The position numbers and the translations under genes are program-made. DNA of 19,401 nt, from assembly GCA_023443285.1 (NCBI GenBank), contig JAEZVB010000112.1, positions 1 to 19,401 of the forward strand. The letters run 5' to 3'. The notes under the pieces are model-generated. The model had not been told where the DNA came from and did not search any database. It was given only the letters and a program-made list of their open reading frames with translations. Shown here piece after piece: positions 1 through 7,174 of this stretch. This DNA is from Bacillota bacterium. GTDB taxonomy: Bacteria > Bacillota > Negativicutes > Sporomusales > Sporomusaceae. The number at the start of each line of letters is the position of its first letter. Position 1 is the first letter of the stretch.

Positions 1-2
1 GT

Positions 3-176
3 GAACGACATGTTGGTACCTTAAAGTCAGTAACGGTTGACAGCCTGATGAACAGGGTTCATGAACTGTGGGCTGAACGCAAAGAGCCAAACCGAGATCG
101 GGAAGAACGGATTAATATTTTGCGTAAAAAAGCTTTTCAAAACGCCGAACTTGCACTCAGCTTGGTGAAAAAGTAA
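3..176 (+). CDS. 3' end of an unidentified gene (partial)
   Basis: The frame is open from the window edge to a TAA at 174-176 and gives 57 residues, ending in the sequence ALSLVKK. The visible part is highly charged, has many Glu, Arg and Lys, and looks helical. It has no membrane segment and no motif I recognise. The stop lies 10 bases before the YitT-family start, and the SD site of that next gene (AAGGAGG) begins at the stop codon itself, so the two genes are probably co-transcribed. I cannot assign a family from this tail; the N-terminal bulk of the protein is outside the window. Confidence 0.6.
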   Translation, partial: ERHVGTLKSVTVDSLMNRVHELWAERKEPNRDREERINILRKKAFQNAELALSLVKK

Positions 177-186
177 GGAGGCAGCG

Positions 187-1032
187 ATGGTGAAATGGAA
201 GTGGCTGCGTGACTATTTGGGAATTATATTGGGCACGTTGATTACGGCTGTGGCTCTTAATATGTTTTTAATCCCTAATAAAGTTGCAGCAGGCGGCATT
301 AGCGGCCTGGCCACTGTGCTTCATCATACCTTCGGGCTGCCTGTGGGCATGACCATGCTGGCTTTCGATATTCCCATGTTCCTCTTGAGTGTCAAAATTT
401 TGGGAGCCCGCTTTGGTATAAATACGCTGCTGGGCGCCGGCATATTGGCGGCTAGTATAGATTTATCTGCGCCATTTGTGCCAGTCCTTACCCAGGATTT
501 ACTGCTTAACTCGATATATGGCGGCGTTCTCGCCGGTATTGGCATGGGAATTGTGTTTAAGTTTAAAGGGACAACGGCTGGTACTGATTTGGCAGCAGCC
601 ATTATTCATAAATTAACTAAGATCAGTATAGGCCAGGCACTCTTAGGTGTTGACTTTTTCGTTATTGCCACAGCCGGCATTGTATTTGGCAGTGCCGAGC
701 TTGCATTATATGGCCTAATTTCTCTTTTTGTTACCACACAAATCATTGATTTGGTGCAGGAAGGCTCCAGTACCGCCAAAGCTTTTTTTATCATGTCTCA
801 GTCGCCTGAAAAGGTGTCAGACGCGATTATGACCGAGCTGGGGCGGGGCGTGACTTTTTTGTCTGGCCGTGGTGCATACACGCAGGCCAACCGTGAGGTT
901 ATCTTTTGCGTGGTAAGTACCAGAGAGGTTTCTACTGTCAAGGATTTGGTGTATCATATTGATTGCAAGGCTTTTGTTATTGTTACTGATGCGCACGAAG
1001 TACTGGGCGAAGGCTTCACTACCTATCGCTGA
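187..1032 (+). CDS. YitT family membrane protein (DUF161 + DUF2179)
   Basis: This 281-residue protein is predicted to sit in the cytoplasmic membrane. The N-terminal two thirds (about residues 10-200) is a series of hydrophobic helices with the family's early motif NKVAAGGISGLA and a glycine-rich segment near residues 115-135 (GVLAGIGMGIVFKFKGTTAG). The last ~80 residues form a soluble DUF2179 domain, including the stretch GRGVTFLSGRGAYT. Length and two-part layout are normal for the YitT/YvjA family, whose transport or regulatory role is not settled. The start is ATG with an AAGGAGG SD at 175-181. Its TGA stop (1030-1032) lies inside the left arm of a palindromic repeat. From memory, Bacillus has a YitT paralogue (YvjA) in the corresponding ftsEX neighbourhood; I could not check that here. 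Confidence 0.9.
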   Translation: MVKWKWLRDYLGIILGTLITAVALNMFLIPNKVAAGGISGLATVLHHTFGLPVGMTMLAFDIPMFLLSVKILGARFGINTLLGAGILAASIDLSAPFVPVLTQDLLLNSIYGGVLAGIGMGIVFKFKGTTAGTDLAAAIIHKLTKISIGQALLGVDFFVIATAGIVFGSAELALYGLISLFVTTQIIDLVQEGSSTAKAFFIMSQSPEKVSDAIMTELGRGVTFLSGRGAYTQANREVIFCVVSTREVSTVKDLVYHIDCKAFVIVTDAHEVLGEGFTTYR

Positions 1033-1155
1033 AATTGGCAATAAACGCCCATCTGCTTCGTTACTCCTGTGGGCGTTCCCTCCGACGTACTTCCAGTACG
1101 ACTGCGGGTACGTCCTCGTCGCGCCTTGCATATGGACATTTCTTGCCAATTTCAG
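1029..1155. repeat. Palindromic repeat element, copy A
   Basis: A 127-base element bounded by 24-base inverted arms, 1029-1052 and 1132-1155, which match at 21 of 24 positions. The outermost 13 bases (CTGAAATTGGCAA and its complement) are perfect. Inside is a second nested inverted repeat, GACGTAC (1084-1090) with GTACGTC (1108-1114), and within that CGTAC/GTACG (1086-1090, 1096-1100). The whole unit could fold into a long interrupted hairpin as RNA or single-stranded DNA. It encodes nothing convincing. It shares its core layout with copy B at 2301-2371, in the opposite orientation. This suggests a dispersed non-coding palindromic (REP- or MITE-like) family. No target-site duplication was obvious. 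Confidence 0.75.
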
Positions 1156-1203
1156 GCCTTGTGGTATTTTCGTTGTTGGGTGCAAACCTTTTGGGGAGTG
1201 ACT

Positions 1204-1224
1204 TGTTTCAGCTGCGCTGAAACA
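1204..1224. promoter_or_regulatory. 9-bp hairpin in the leader of the transketolase N half
   Basis: TGTTTCAGC and GCTGAAACA form a perfect 9-bp stem with a 3-base loop, 64 bases before the transketolase start. No T-run follows, so it is a poor intrinsic terminator. It could be an operator-like dyad or a leader-RNA structure. Its function is not shown by the sequence. Confidence 0.4.
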
Positions 1225-1287
1225 TTGTTGGAGTATGATTGAGTATTGATTTGAGTTACCAAAGGACTATAGGAGGTTGAGAGAAGA

Positions 1288-2121
1288 ATGACACAGAAAC
1301 TAACCCCGCAGCAGCTTACTGAGCTTGCTGGGCATGCCAAATCCATCAGGGGCAATATTGTGCGGATGGTTACAGAGGCTAAATCTGGGCATCCCGGTGG
1401 ATCTTTGTCGGCTGCCGATATCTTGAGTGTGCTCTATTTTGCCGAAATGAAGGTTGATCCGGCAAACACGAAAGACCCTGACCGCGACCGGTTTGTGCTT
1501 TCCAAAGGCCATGCGGCTCCGGTGCTTTATGCCACCTTGGCTGAAAAAGGCTTTTTGCCGAAGGAAGAGTTACTGTCACTGCGTAAGATTAGCAGTCGCC
1601 TGCAGGGACATCCGGAGATGAAAAACATTCCGGGTGTGGATATGTCGACAGGTTCTTTGGGACAAGGGTTAAGTGCTGCTAGTGGTATGGCTCTGGCGGC
1701 TAAACTGGATACTCGTGATTACCGGGTATATGCCTTATTGGGTGACGGTGAACTGGAAGAGGGTCAGGTTTGGGAAGCCGCTATGTTCGCCCCTCATTAC
1801 AAGCTGGACAACCTTACGGCTTTTGTTGACTTTAACGGCCTGCAAATTGACGGCCCGATCAGCGAGGTTATGTCGCCGTTGCCTATTCCTGAAAAATGGC
1901 AGGCTTTCGGCTGGAATGTAATCATTATTGACGGTCATGACTATAACGCCATTTATGATGCTATTCAAACCGCCAAGACGGTAAAAGATAAACCAACTAT
2001 GATAGTTGCAAAAACTATCAAAGGCAAAGGCGTTTCCCAGATGGAAAACGTAGCCGACTGGCACGGCAAAGCCCCCAGCCGCGAAGAATGTGCCACATTC
2101 TTAGCCGGTTTAGGCTGTTAA
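1288..2121 (+). CDS. Transketolase, N-terminal (TPP-binding) subunit
   Basis: This 277-residue protein is the first half of a split transketolase (pentose phosphate pathway, thiamine-pyrophosphate dependent, cytoplasmic). The substrate-region motif SGHPGGS includes His35, and SKGHAAPVLY includes His75. The TPP/Mg motif begins GDGELEEGQVWE at residues 152-154, and the paired Asn is Asn183 in DFNGLQ. The length is normal for the N subunit of two-gene transketolases found in many Firmicutes and archaea. ATG has an AGGAGG SD at 1271-1276, 11 bases upstream, which is slightly long. The partner half starts at 2488. The two are usually adjacent or nearly so, but here 366 bases with palindromic repeats intervene. 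The active site needs both halves, so the products should form a heterotetramer. Confidence 0.95.
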   Translation: MTQKLTPQQLTELAGHAKSIRGNIVRMVTEAKSGHPGGSLSAADILSVLYFAEMKVDPANTKDPDRDRFVLSKGHAAPVLYATLAEKGFLPKEELLSLRKISSRLQGHPEMKNIPGVDMSTGSLGQGLSAASGMALAAKLDTRDYRVYALLGDGELEEGQVWEAAMFAPHYKLDNLTAFVDFNGLQIDGPISEVMSPLPIPEKWQAFGWNVIIIDGHDYNAIYDAIQTAKTVKDKPTMIVAKTIKGKGVSQMENVADWHGKAPSREECATFLAGLGC

Positions 2122-2153
2122 TCAGATAGTTGGCAGAAAAGAAGCTTGCAGAC

Positions 2154-2229
2154 GCAGTTGGGTGGTGTATTGGCAACGCTCCACCACTAACGTTTGACTT
2201 CCGCTTTTGCCAACACACCACCCAACTGC
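2154..2229. repeat. Long hairpin between transketolase halves
   Basis: The arms 2154-2176 and 2207-2229 are 23 bases each and complementary except at one position, separated by a 30-base loop. Each arm includes GCAGTTGGGTGGTG or its complement. The left arm also contains GTGGTG (2162-2167), which could instead pair with CACCAC in the loop (2182-2187), so two exclusive folds are possible. The hairpin starts 32 bases after the N-half stop codon. It has no T-tract, so a terminator role is unlikely. An mRNA-stability or processing structure, or the remains of a mobile palindromic element, fits better. Confidence 0.75.
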
Positions 2230-2300
2230 AAAACTTTGTGTTTATGAACTTGAGTTTAAAAGAACTTTGAATATACGCGCATGTGGTTATGAATGCTTAG

Positions 2301-2371
2301 ATGCTAGGCGCACCGGAAAAACGTGCAGCGCCGCGTACAGCCGTACGCAAGCAATCGTTTTGAGGAGCAAC
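2301..2371 (-). repeat. Palindromic repeat element, copy B (core)
   Basis: Read on the minus strand, this core runs GTTGCTCCTC, then GCGTAC-GGCT-GTACGC, then GCGCCTAGCAT. Copy A on the plus strand runs GTTACTCCT, then CGTAC-TTCCA-GTACG, then GCGCCTTGCAT, in the same order and at similar spacing. This is the main reason for treating them as one family. The central dyad is at 2333-2338/2343-2348. A second dyad, GGCGC/GCGCC, lies at 2307-2311/2328-2332. The outer limits are uncertain. The rest of the 366-base gap, 2230-2300 and 2372-2487, has no recognisable gene; a 73-codon open frame at 2207-2428 runs through the repeats and has no SD. Confidence 0.55.
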
Positions 2372-2487
2372 AACACCGTCGCCTATGAGGCTACTTCACG
2401 CCGATTGGTGGCAGAAAACTTGTTGTAACAGCCCGCACAGATGAGCGTTCAGAGCCATATGCCAATGAAAGAGGTGCAAAAACCAAA

Positions 2488-3426
2488 ATGGGAAATCTTG
2501 CTACTCGCGAAGCCTATGGTTTAGCTCTAAAAGACCTAGGTGACCGCAATAAGAATATTGTGGTATTGGATGCCGACTTGTCCAAATCTACCAAAACCAA
2601 TGTATTTGCTAAAGCGCATCCTGACCGATTTATCAATGTGGGTATTGCCGAGCAAAATATGATGGGAGTTGCCGCTGGTTTGGCTGCTGCCGGTAAAATT
2701 CCGTTTGTTTCCACTTTCGCCATGTTTGCGACTGGTCGTGCCTTTGAACAGGTACGCAATTCTATTTGCTATCCGGAACTTAATGTTAAAATCGCTGCTA
2801 CCCATGCCGGTTTGACGGTCGGCGAAGACGGTGCGTCTCACCAGTCCATTGAAGATATTGCTGTTATGCGGGTATTGCCGAATATGACGGTTATTGTGCC
2901 TGCTGATGCAACCGAGACTAAACAGGCCATTGATTTCGCTGCCGAACATAAAGGACCGGTGTATATTCGTCTGGGACGGGCATCGGTACCTGACGTTTTT
3001 GGCGAAGCCTATGAATTCAAGCTTGGTAAAGCGGCTCTCCTGGCAGATGGTACAGATGTAACCCTGATTGCCTGTGGTATTATGGTAGCTCCGGCTCGCC
3101 ATGCAGCCGAGCAACTTATTTCCCAGGGAATAAGTGCCCGGGTTCTTAATATGGCCTCCATTAAACCTATTGACAAAGAGGCTATAATTGCCGCTGCTCG
3201 TGATACCGGTGCTATTGTGACCTGTGAGGAACACAGTATTATTGGGGGGCTTGGCAGTGCTGTTGCCGAGGTTGTTGTCGAAAATGCGCCTGTTCCCATG
3301 GAACGGCTGGGCGTCATGGATACTTTTGGCGAGTCTGGCACACCAGGCGATCTGCTGAAAAAATATAATTTAACCGAAGAAGCCATTGTTGCTGCTGCCA
3401 AAAAGGTAGTCAGCCGCAAGAAATAG
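2488..3426 (+). CDS. Transketolase, C-terminal subunit
   Basis: This 312-residue protein is the second half of the split transketolase, with the pyrimidine-binding and C-terminal domains. The pyrimidine-domain signature NVGIAEQNMMG places the catalytic glutamate at Glu55. It is followed by the conserved block FEQVRNSICYPELNVK and the stretch GLTVGEDGASHQSIEDIA. The C-terminal half (about residues 185-310) has the transketolase C domain, with EEHSIIGGLGSAVAE near residue 250. ATG has a GAGGTG SD at 2471-2476, 11 bases upstream, much like the spacing of the N half. A terminator-like hairpin follows 42 bases after the stop, which suggests that the N half, repeats and C half form one transcript. 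Confidence 0.95.
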   Translation: MGNLATREAYGLALKDLGDRNKNIVVLDADLSKSTKTNVFAKAHPDRFINVGIAEQNMMGVAAGLAAAGKIPFVSTFAMFATGRAFEQVRNSICYPELNVKIAATHAGLTVGEDGASHQSIEDIAVMRVLPNMTVIVPADATETKQAIDFAAEHKGPVYIRLGRASVPDVFGEAYEFKLGKAALLADGTDVTLIACGIMVAPARHAAEQLISQGISARVLNMASIKPIDKEAIIAAARDTGAIVTCEEHSIIGGLGSAVAEVVVENAPVPMERLGVMDTFGESGTPGDLLKKYNLTEEAIVAAAKKVVSRKK

Positions 3427-3468
3427 TTATCCTCTACAAGCCGTGTCTTCTCTTATACTGAAAGTTTT

Positions 3469-3515
3469 AAAAGATTCCGCACATGCATATCTATGATGTA
3501 TGTGCGGAATCTTTT
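3469..3515. terminator. Bidirectional-looking intrinsic terminator after transketolase
   Basis: A perfect 16-bp inverted repeat, 3469-3484 with 3500-3515 (AAAAGATTCCGCACAT and its complement), encloses a 15-base loop. The plus strand ends in CTTTTATTT and the minus strand in a matching T-run. It separates the transketolase transcript from the M50 gene. Confidence 0.75.
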
Positions 3516-3566
3516 ATTTCATCAGCAAGAACAATGCTAGAAACATACACCGGAAGGAGGGCTGCT

Positions 3567-4307
3567 GTGAGCTGCTGGAGGGTAATAAACCTGGGGCGGC
3601 GGGTGCTGCGCCGGACTGGGATCGGGCTGGTTGGATTACTGGCGCTGTTCCAGATGGGGGGGACTTTTACTACCGCATTATCCATGCTGGTTTCCCTGGC
3701 CTTGTATGCGCTAGCCTTTGGTGTCAAATTTGCCTTCGGTTTTATTATCTTACTATTAGTTCATGAATTGGGGCATATTGTGGCTTCACGCATTGTTGGC
3801 CTGAGAGCCAGCGGTCCTACTTTTATTCCTTTCATCGGTGCTGTCATTAGCTTAAATCGTCCGCCTATTAATGCCAAAATGACAGCCAATATTGCGATTG
3901 GCGGGCCGGCAGCCGGGACACTAAGCGCCTTGGCATGCTTAGCTTTTTATTTGTGGACCAATAGTATGTTGATGCTGGTACTTGCTTATACTGCCTGTGT
4001 GTTAAACCTTTTTAACCTTATTCCCTGCGCTCCGCTTGACGGAGAACGCATTGCAGCTGCCATCTCGCCCCGACTTTGGTGGATTGGCAGTTTTGTTATT
4101 GGTGCAGTGTTCTTATATACATATAATTTCTTGATTTTGGTTGTTTTTCTATTTTCGCTGTTTGAATTGTGGCAAGGGGAAAAACCACAAGAATATGGCT
4201 ATTATCAATTATCCGGAAAGCAGCGTCTAACTGTGGCATGGTGGTATTTTGGGTTATTATGTGTGCTAGGCCTGTCGACACTATATACTTTGGAATTGCT
4301 GAAATAG
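3567..4307 (+). CDS. M50 (site-2 protease family) membrane metalloprotease
   Basis: A 246-residue multi-pass membrane zinc protease of the M50 family, which cleave substrates within or near the membrane. The zinc motif HELGH is at His66-Glu67-His70, and the third-ligand motif NLIPCAPLDG places Asp158. Four to five hydrophobic helices are visible. No PDZ domain is seen, so this is a minimal form. I chose GTG at 3567 because AAGGAGG (3554-3560) sits 6 bases upstream. The longer frame from ATG 3483 starts inside the terminator hairpin and has no SD. The substrate is unknown: related minimal M50 proteins include the sporulation protease SpoIVFB and many of unknown role. It is followed by 146 bases before ftsE. 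Confidence 0.88.
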   Translation: MSCWRVINLGRRVLRRTGIGLVGLLALFQMGGTFTTALSMLVSLALYALAFGVKFAFGFIILLLVHELGHIVASRIVGLRASGPTFIPFIGAVISLNRPPINAKMTANIAIGGPAAGTLSALACLAFYLWTNSMLMLVLAYTACVLNLFNLIPCAPLDGERIAAAISPRLWWIGSFVIGAVFLYTYNFLILVVFLFSLFELWQGEKPQEYGYYQLSGKQRLTVAWWYFGLLCVLGLSTLYTLELLK

Positions 4308-4453
4308 TAGCAGAAAGGCACATGGATTGTAAAAACATGGTAAACAATAGCGATTCCTAATCAATAGTTCGCAAAAAAAGGAGGGTTTTCCATACGTCCG
4401 TCGAATAATTTATACGTTTTGGTCTTTCAATTTGTAATGGAGGTACTCAAGGA

Positions 4454-5140
4454 TTGATTTACATGAGTGAAGTGTCGAAAGTCTATAGCAACGGCTCAGT
4501 TGCGTTGGCAGATGTTACAGTAGATATCCACAAAGGTGATTTTGTATTTGTTGTTGGTCCGAGCGGTGCTGGTAAATCGACATTCATTAAGTTGATTTTA
4601 CGGGAAGAACTGCCTAGTAGTGGACGGCTTGTTGTTAATGGCAAGAATGTCATAGATCTGCAGCCCAAAGAAGTGCCGTATTTAAGACGGAGTCTGGGCA
4701 TGGTATTTCAGGATTACCGGTTGTTGCCCAATAAAACGGTATATGATAATGTGGCTTTTGCCATGCAGGTTATTGAAGCACCACGGCGTGAGATACAAAA
4801 AAGGGTGCATAATGTGCTGGAACTGGTTGGACTTCGCCATAAGGTTCGTACTTATCCGTCAGAACTGTCTGGTGGCGAGCAGCAGCGGGTAGCTATTGCC
4901 CGGGCTATTGTCAATAACCCGGTTATTGTTATTGCCGACGAACCTACCGGCAATTTGGATCCAGAGACTTCGTGGGAAATCATGAAGGTATTTGATACTA
5001 TTAATAAGGCAGGCACGACCATTATTATGGCCACTCACGATAAAACCGTTGTGGATGCTATGCGAAAACGCGTTATCGCTATTGAAAAAGGCCGTATTGC
5101 CCGTGACCAGGTAAAAGGAGTATACGGCTATGAAGATTAG
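4454..5140 (+). CDS. ftsE: Cell division ATP-binding protein FtsE
   Basis: A 228-residue ABC ATPase that partners the membrane protein FtsX at the division site and transmits ATP hydrolysis to a periplasmic or extracellular peptidoglycan hydrolase. Walker A is GPSGAGKST (about residues 36-44), the Q-loop region is MVFQDYRLLPN, the signature is LSGGEQQRVAIA (about 138-149), and Walker B is VIVIADEPTGNLDPE. The start is TTG at 4454 with GGAGG at 4439-4443, 10 bases upstream. This start restores the usual FtsE N terminus (MIYMSEVSKVY), whereas the inner ATG at 4463 would be 19 bases from the SD. It overlaps ftsX by 11 bases, indicating translational coupling. In the 146-base leader I see an orphan SD-like AAAAAAAGGAGGG near 4374-4385 but no clear promoter. 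Confidence 0.97.
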   Translation: MIYMSEVSKVYSNGSVALADVTVDIHKGDFVFVVGPSGAGKSTFIKLILREELPSSGRLVVNGKNVIDLQPKEVPYLRRSLGMVFQDYRLLPNKTVYDNVAFAMQVIEAPRREIQKRVHNVLELVGLRHKVRTYPSELSGGEQQRVAIARAIVNNPVIVIADEPTGNLDPETSWEIMKVFDTINKAGTTIIMATHDKTVVDAMRKRVIAIEKGRIARDQVKGVYGYED

Positions 5141-6017
5141 AACATTCGAATATTTTATGCGTGAGGCTATTACTTCCCTTAGGCGTAATGGTCTGATGAG
5201 TATTGCTTCAGTGAGTACTGTGGCTTTGTCTCTGTTGATTTTGGGTATATTTCTGGTCATGGTGCTCAATCTGAATCATATTGCGTCTACCCTGGAAACC
5301 CAAGTGCAGATTACTGTATATATGGAAGATGGATTGTCAGACCGTGATATGCGGGAGATAGGTACAAGAATAACCAAAATGCCTGGTGTCACAGAAGTAA
5401 TGTTCATTGATAAGGAAGCGGCCATGGTTAAGTTCAAGGATCGTTTAGGCGAACAGCAAGGTTTGCTTACGGCGCTAGGCGACACCAATCCGCTGCCTAA
5501 TTCCTTTGAAGTGAAAGTAGACAAGCCTGAATATGTTAAGACAGTGTCCCAGTCTATTGCGCAACTCAAAGGCGTAGAAAATGCCAAATACGGTCAGGAA
5601 GTCATTGAACAATTGTTTGCGTTAACAAAGATGATCCGAATCTTTGGGCTAATCCTGATTATTTTTCTGGCTCTGGCGGCTCTGTTTATTATCTCGAATA
5701 CTATCCGCATTACGGTTTTTGCCAGACGCAAAGAAATCGGGATTATGAAATATGTCGGGGCTACAGATTGGTTTATCCGGTTCCCTTTTATGATTGAAGG
5801 TATGATCTTGGGTTTTAGCGGTGCGCTATGTGCGGTGCTTATTCTGAGCCAAACGTATAGCTCACTTACCGATAAGGTGTATGAGTCGCTGGCTTTTTTA
5901 CCGCTGATTCCTAAAAATCCGTTCTTAACTCATATTAGCATAATCCTCTTGATTGTGGGGACAGCCATCGGTGCGTTAGGCAGTACGATTTCGCTTAAGC
6001 GGTTTATGAAGGTGTAA
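5130..6017 (+). CDS. ftsX: Cell division protein FtsX
   Basis: The 295-residue membrane partner of FtsE. It has the family's short cytoplasmic N terminus with the stretch REAITSLRRNGLMSIASVS, then TM1 (about residues 22-46). An extracytoplasmic domain of about 120 residues follows, which in known FtsX proteins binds the hydrolase or its activator. TM2, TM3 and TM4 lie near 168-192, 213-238 and 265-288. ATG has an AAGGAG SD within the end of ftsE. The next gene begins 14 bases downstream and encodes a coiled-coil M23 hydrolase, the expected client. Family and complex are clear; the direct FtsX-hydrolase contact is inferred from the Escherichia coli FtsEX-EnvC precedent. Confidence 0.96.
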   Translation: MKIRTFEYFMREAITSLRRNGLMSIASVSTVALSLLILGIFLVMVLNLNHIASTLETQVQITVYMEDGLSDRDMREIGTRITKMPGVTEVMFIDKEAAMVKFKDRLGEQQGLLTALGDTNPLPNSFEVKVDKPEYVKTVSQSIAQLKGVENAKYGQEVIEQLFALTKMIRIFGLILIIFLALAALFIISNTIRITVFARRKEIGIMKYVGATDWFIRFPFMIEGMILGFSGALCAVLILSQTYSSLTDKVYESLAFLPLIPKNPFLTHISIILLIVGTAIGALGSTISLKRFMKV

Positions 6018-6031
6018 CAGGGGGGAGAGCT

Positions 6032-7174
6032 TTGTTTAGTAAACGAAGAAGTTTGTCGGTCGCACTAGTTATCATGCTGGTAGCCTGTGTTCTGGGTACA
6101 GCGTTAGCAGATGAGATCGACCAAAAACAACGCGAACTGGAAAGTGTTCAGCAGCAAATGGAGCTGCAGCAAAATAAAGCTGCCCAGGCACAACAACAGG
6201 TGGACAGTGTTTCCGAGAAACTGCGGGTTATTCAGGGCAATCTGGATACAGTGGTCGGCGAATATAACGGTATTTTATCCAAACTTGCCGCTACCGAGCA
6301 GCAGATAACGGTGAATACGGAATTATTGGCCAAGGTTGAAAAAAACCTGGCTGAGCGCAGTCAAATACTGAATAAAAGAATGCGTGATATTTATAAAAAC
6401 GGTCAGGTAAACTATTTGGATGTTTTGTTTGGTGCTGTGGACTTTGCCGATTTTACCACAAGGGCGGATTTACTAAAACGTGTTGTTAATCTGGATTTAA
6501 CTCTTGTTGCCCAGGTAAAGGCCGAACGCGAGCTTGTCATCCAGAAACGGGCGGAGCTTGAACGTGATAAGGCAGCCATCATTGATCTAAAAGCCCAAGC
6601 CGCTGAGAAAAAGGCGCTTATTGAAGGCAATAAAAAGCAACAGGAAACTGTGTTGAATTCAGCCGTAAGCGAGCGTGACACGGCTGAGCAGGCTTACCGG
6701 GAGCTAATGGAAACTTCCAACCAGATTGAACAAATGATTCGCCGGATTCAGTCAGGCAGCAGCAATGCAGCTGGTCCGGCGGGCGGCAGTGGCGCCCTGA
6801 TGTGGCCGACTTCGGGTCCGATTACTTCGCCGTTCGGTTGGCGGACACACCCCATATTTGGCACAGAACGATTTCATAGCGGGATTGATATTGGCGCTGA
6901 TTATGGTGATTCAGTCGTGGCAGCTGACAATGGGGTAGTGGTATCCAGCGGCTGGTTGGGCGGCTATGGTAATGTCGTTATTCTTGAACATGGCAACGGT
7001 ATTTCGACCTTATATGCTCACAATTCGGAGCTGGTGGTAGAAGAGGGAACCCGGGTACGCAAAGGGCAACTGATTTCCCGTGTTGGTTCAACTGGCTATT
7101 CGACCGGACCGCATCTGCATTTTGAAGTTCGGGAAAATGGTTCGCCAGTCAGCCCGATGAACTATTTGCCGTAA
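6032..7174 (+). CDS. EnvC-like secreted M23 peptidase with N-terminal coiled coil
   Basis: A 380-residue exported peptidoglycan hydrolase or hydrolase activator. Residues 1-26 form a signal peptide (basic MFSKRR, hydrophobic core, cleavage likely after TALA). Residues ~27-245 are a long coiled coil rich in Gln, Glu, Lys and Ala, the arrangement by which EnvC and CwlO-type proteins dock to FtsX. A Gly/Ser linker near 245-255 leads to the LytM/M23 domain (about 255-380). All zinc and catalytic residues are visible: His282 and Asp286 (FHSGIDIGADYG), His330 (LYAHNSEL), and His361 and His363 (GPHLHFEVRENG). The domain should therefore be able to cleave peptide crosslinks, unlike E. coli EnvC, whose LytM domain is inactive. 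The start is TTG with GGGGGGAG upstream, 14 bases after ftsX. Confidence 0.92.
   Translation: MFSKRRSLSVALVIMLVACVLGTALADEIDQKQRELESVQQQMELQQNKAAQAQQQVDSVSEKLRVIQGNLDTVVGEYNGILSKLAATEQQITVNTELLAKVEKNLAERSQILNKRMRDIYKNGQVNYLDVLFGAVDFADFTTRADLLKRVVNLDLTLVAQVKAERELVIQKRAELERDKAAIIDLKAQAAEKKALIEGNKKQQETVLNSAVSERDTAEQAYRELMETSNQIEQMIRRIQSGSSNAAGPAGGSGALMWPTSGPITSPFGWRTHPIFGTERFHSGIDIGADYGDSVVAADNGVVVSSGWLGGYGNVVILEHGNGISTLYAHNSELVVEEGTRVRKGQLISRVGSTGYSTGPHLHFEVRENGSPVSPMNYLP

Noticed and set aside
1035..1220. Plus-strand open frames of 61 and 80 codons after the YitT gene (1035-1220 and 959-1201)
   Set aside because: They overlap the palindromic element or the YitT gene, lack SD sites, and encode low-plausibility sequence.
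2207..2428. 73-codon open frame between the transketolase halves
   Set aside because: It runs through the hairpin arm and copy B, has no SD, and its protein is arginine- and cysteine-rich with no recognisable pattern. It is a by-product of repeat sequence.
2536..3234. 232-codon minus-strand open frame opposite the transketolase C half
   Set aside because: It is a shadow of a strongly supported gene and has no domain pattern or SD.
1288..3426. Transketolase broken by insertion or frameshift
   Set aside because: Two-gene transketolases are a normal architecture. Each half is full length with its own SD and start, so this is not a pseudogene; only the wide gap is unusual.
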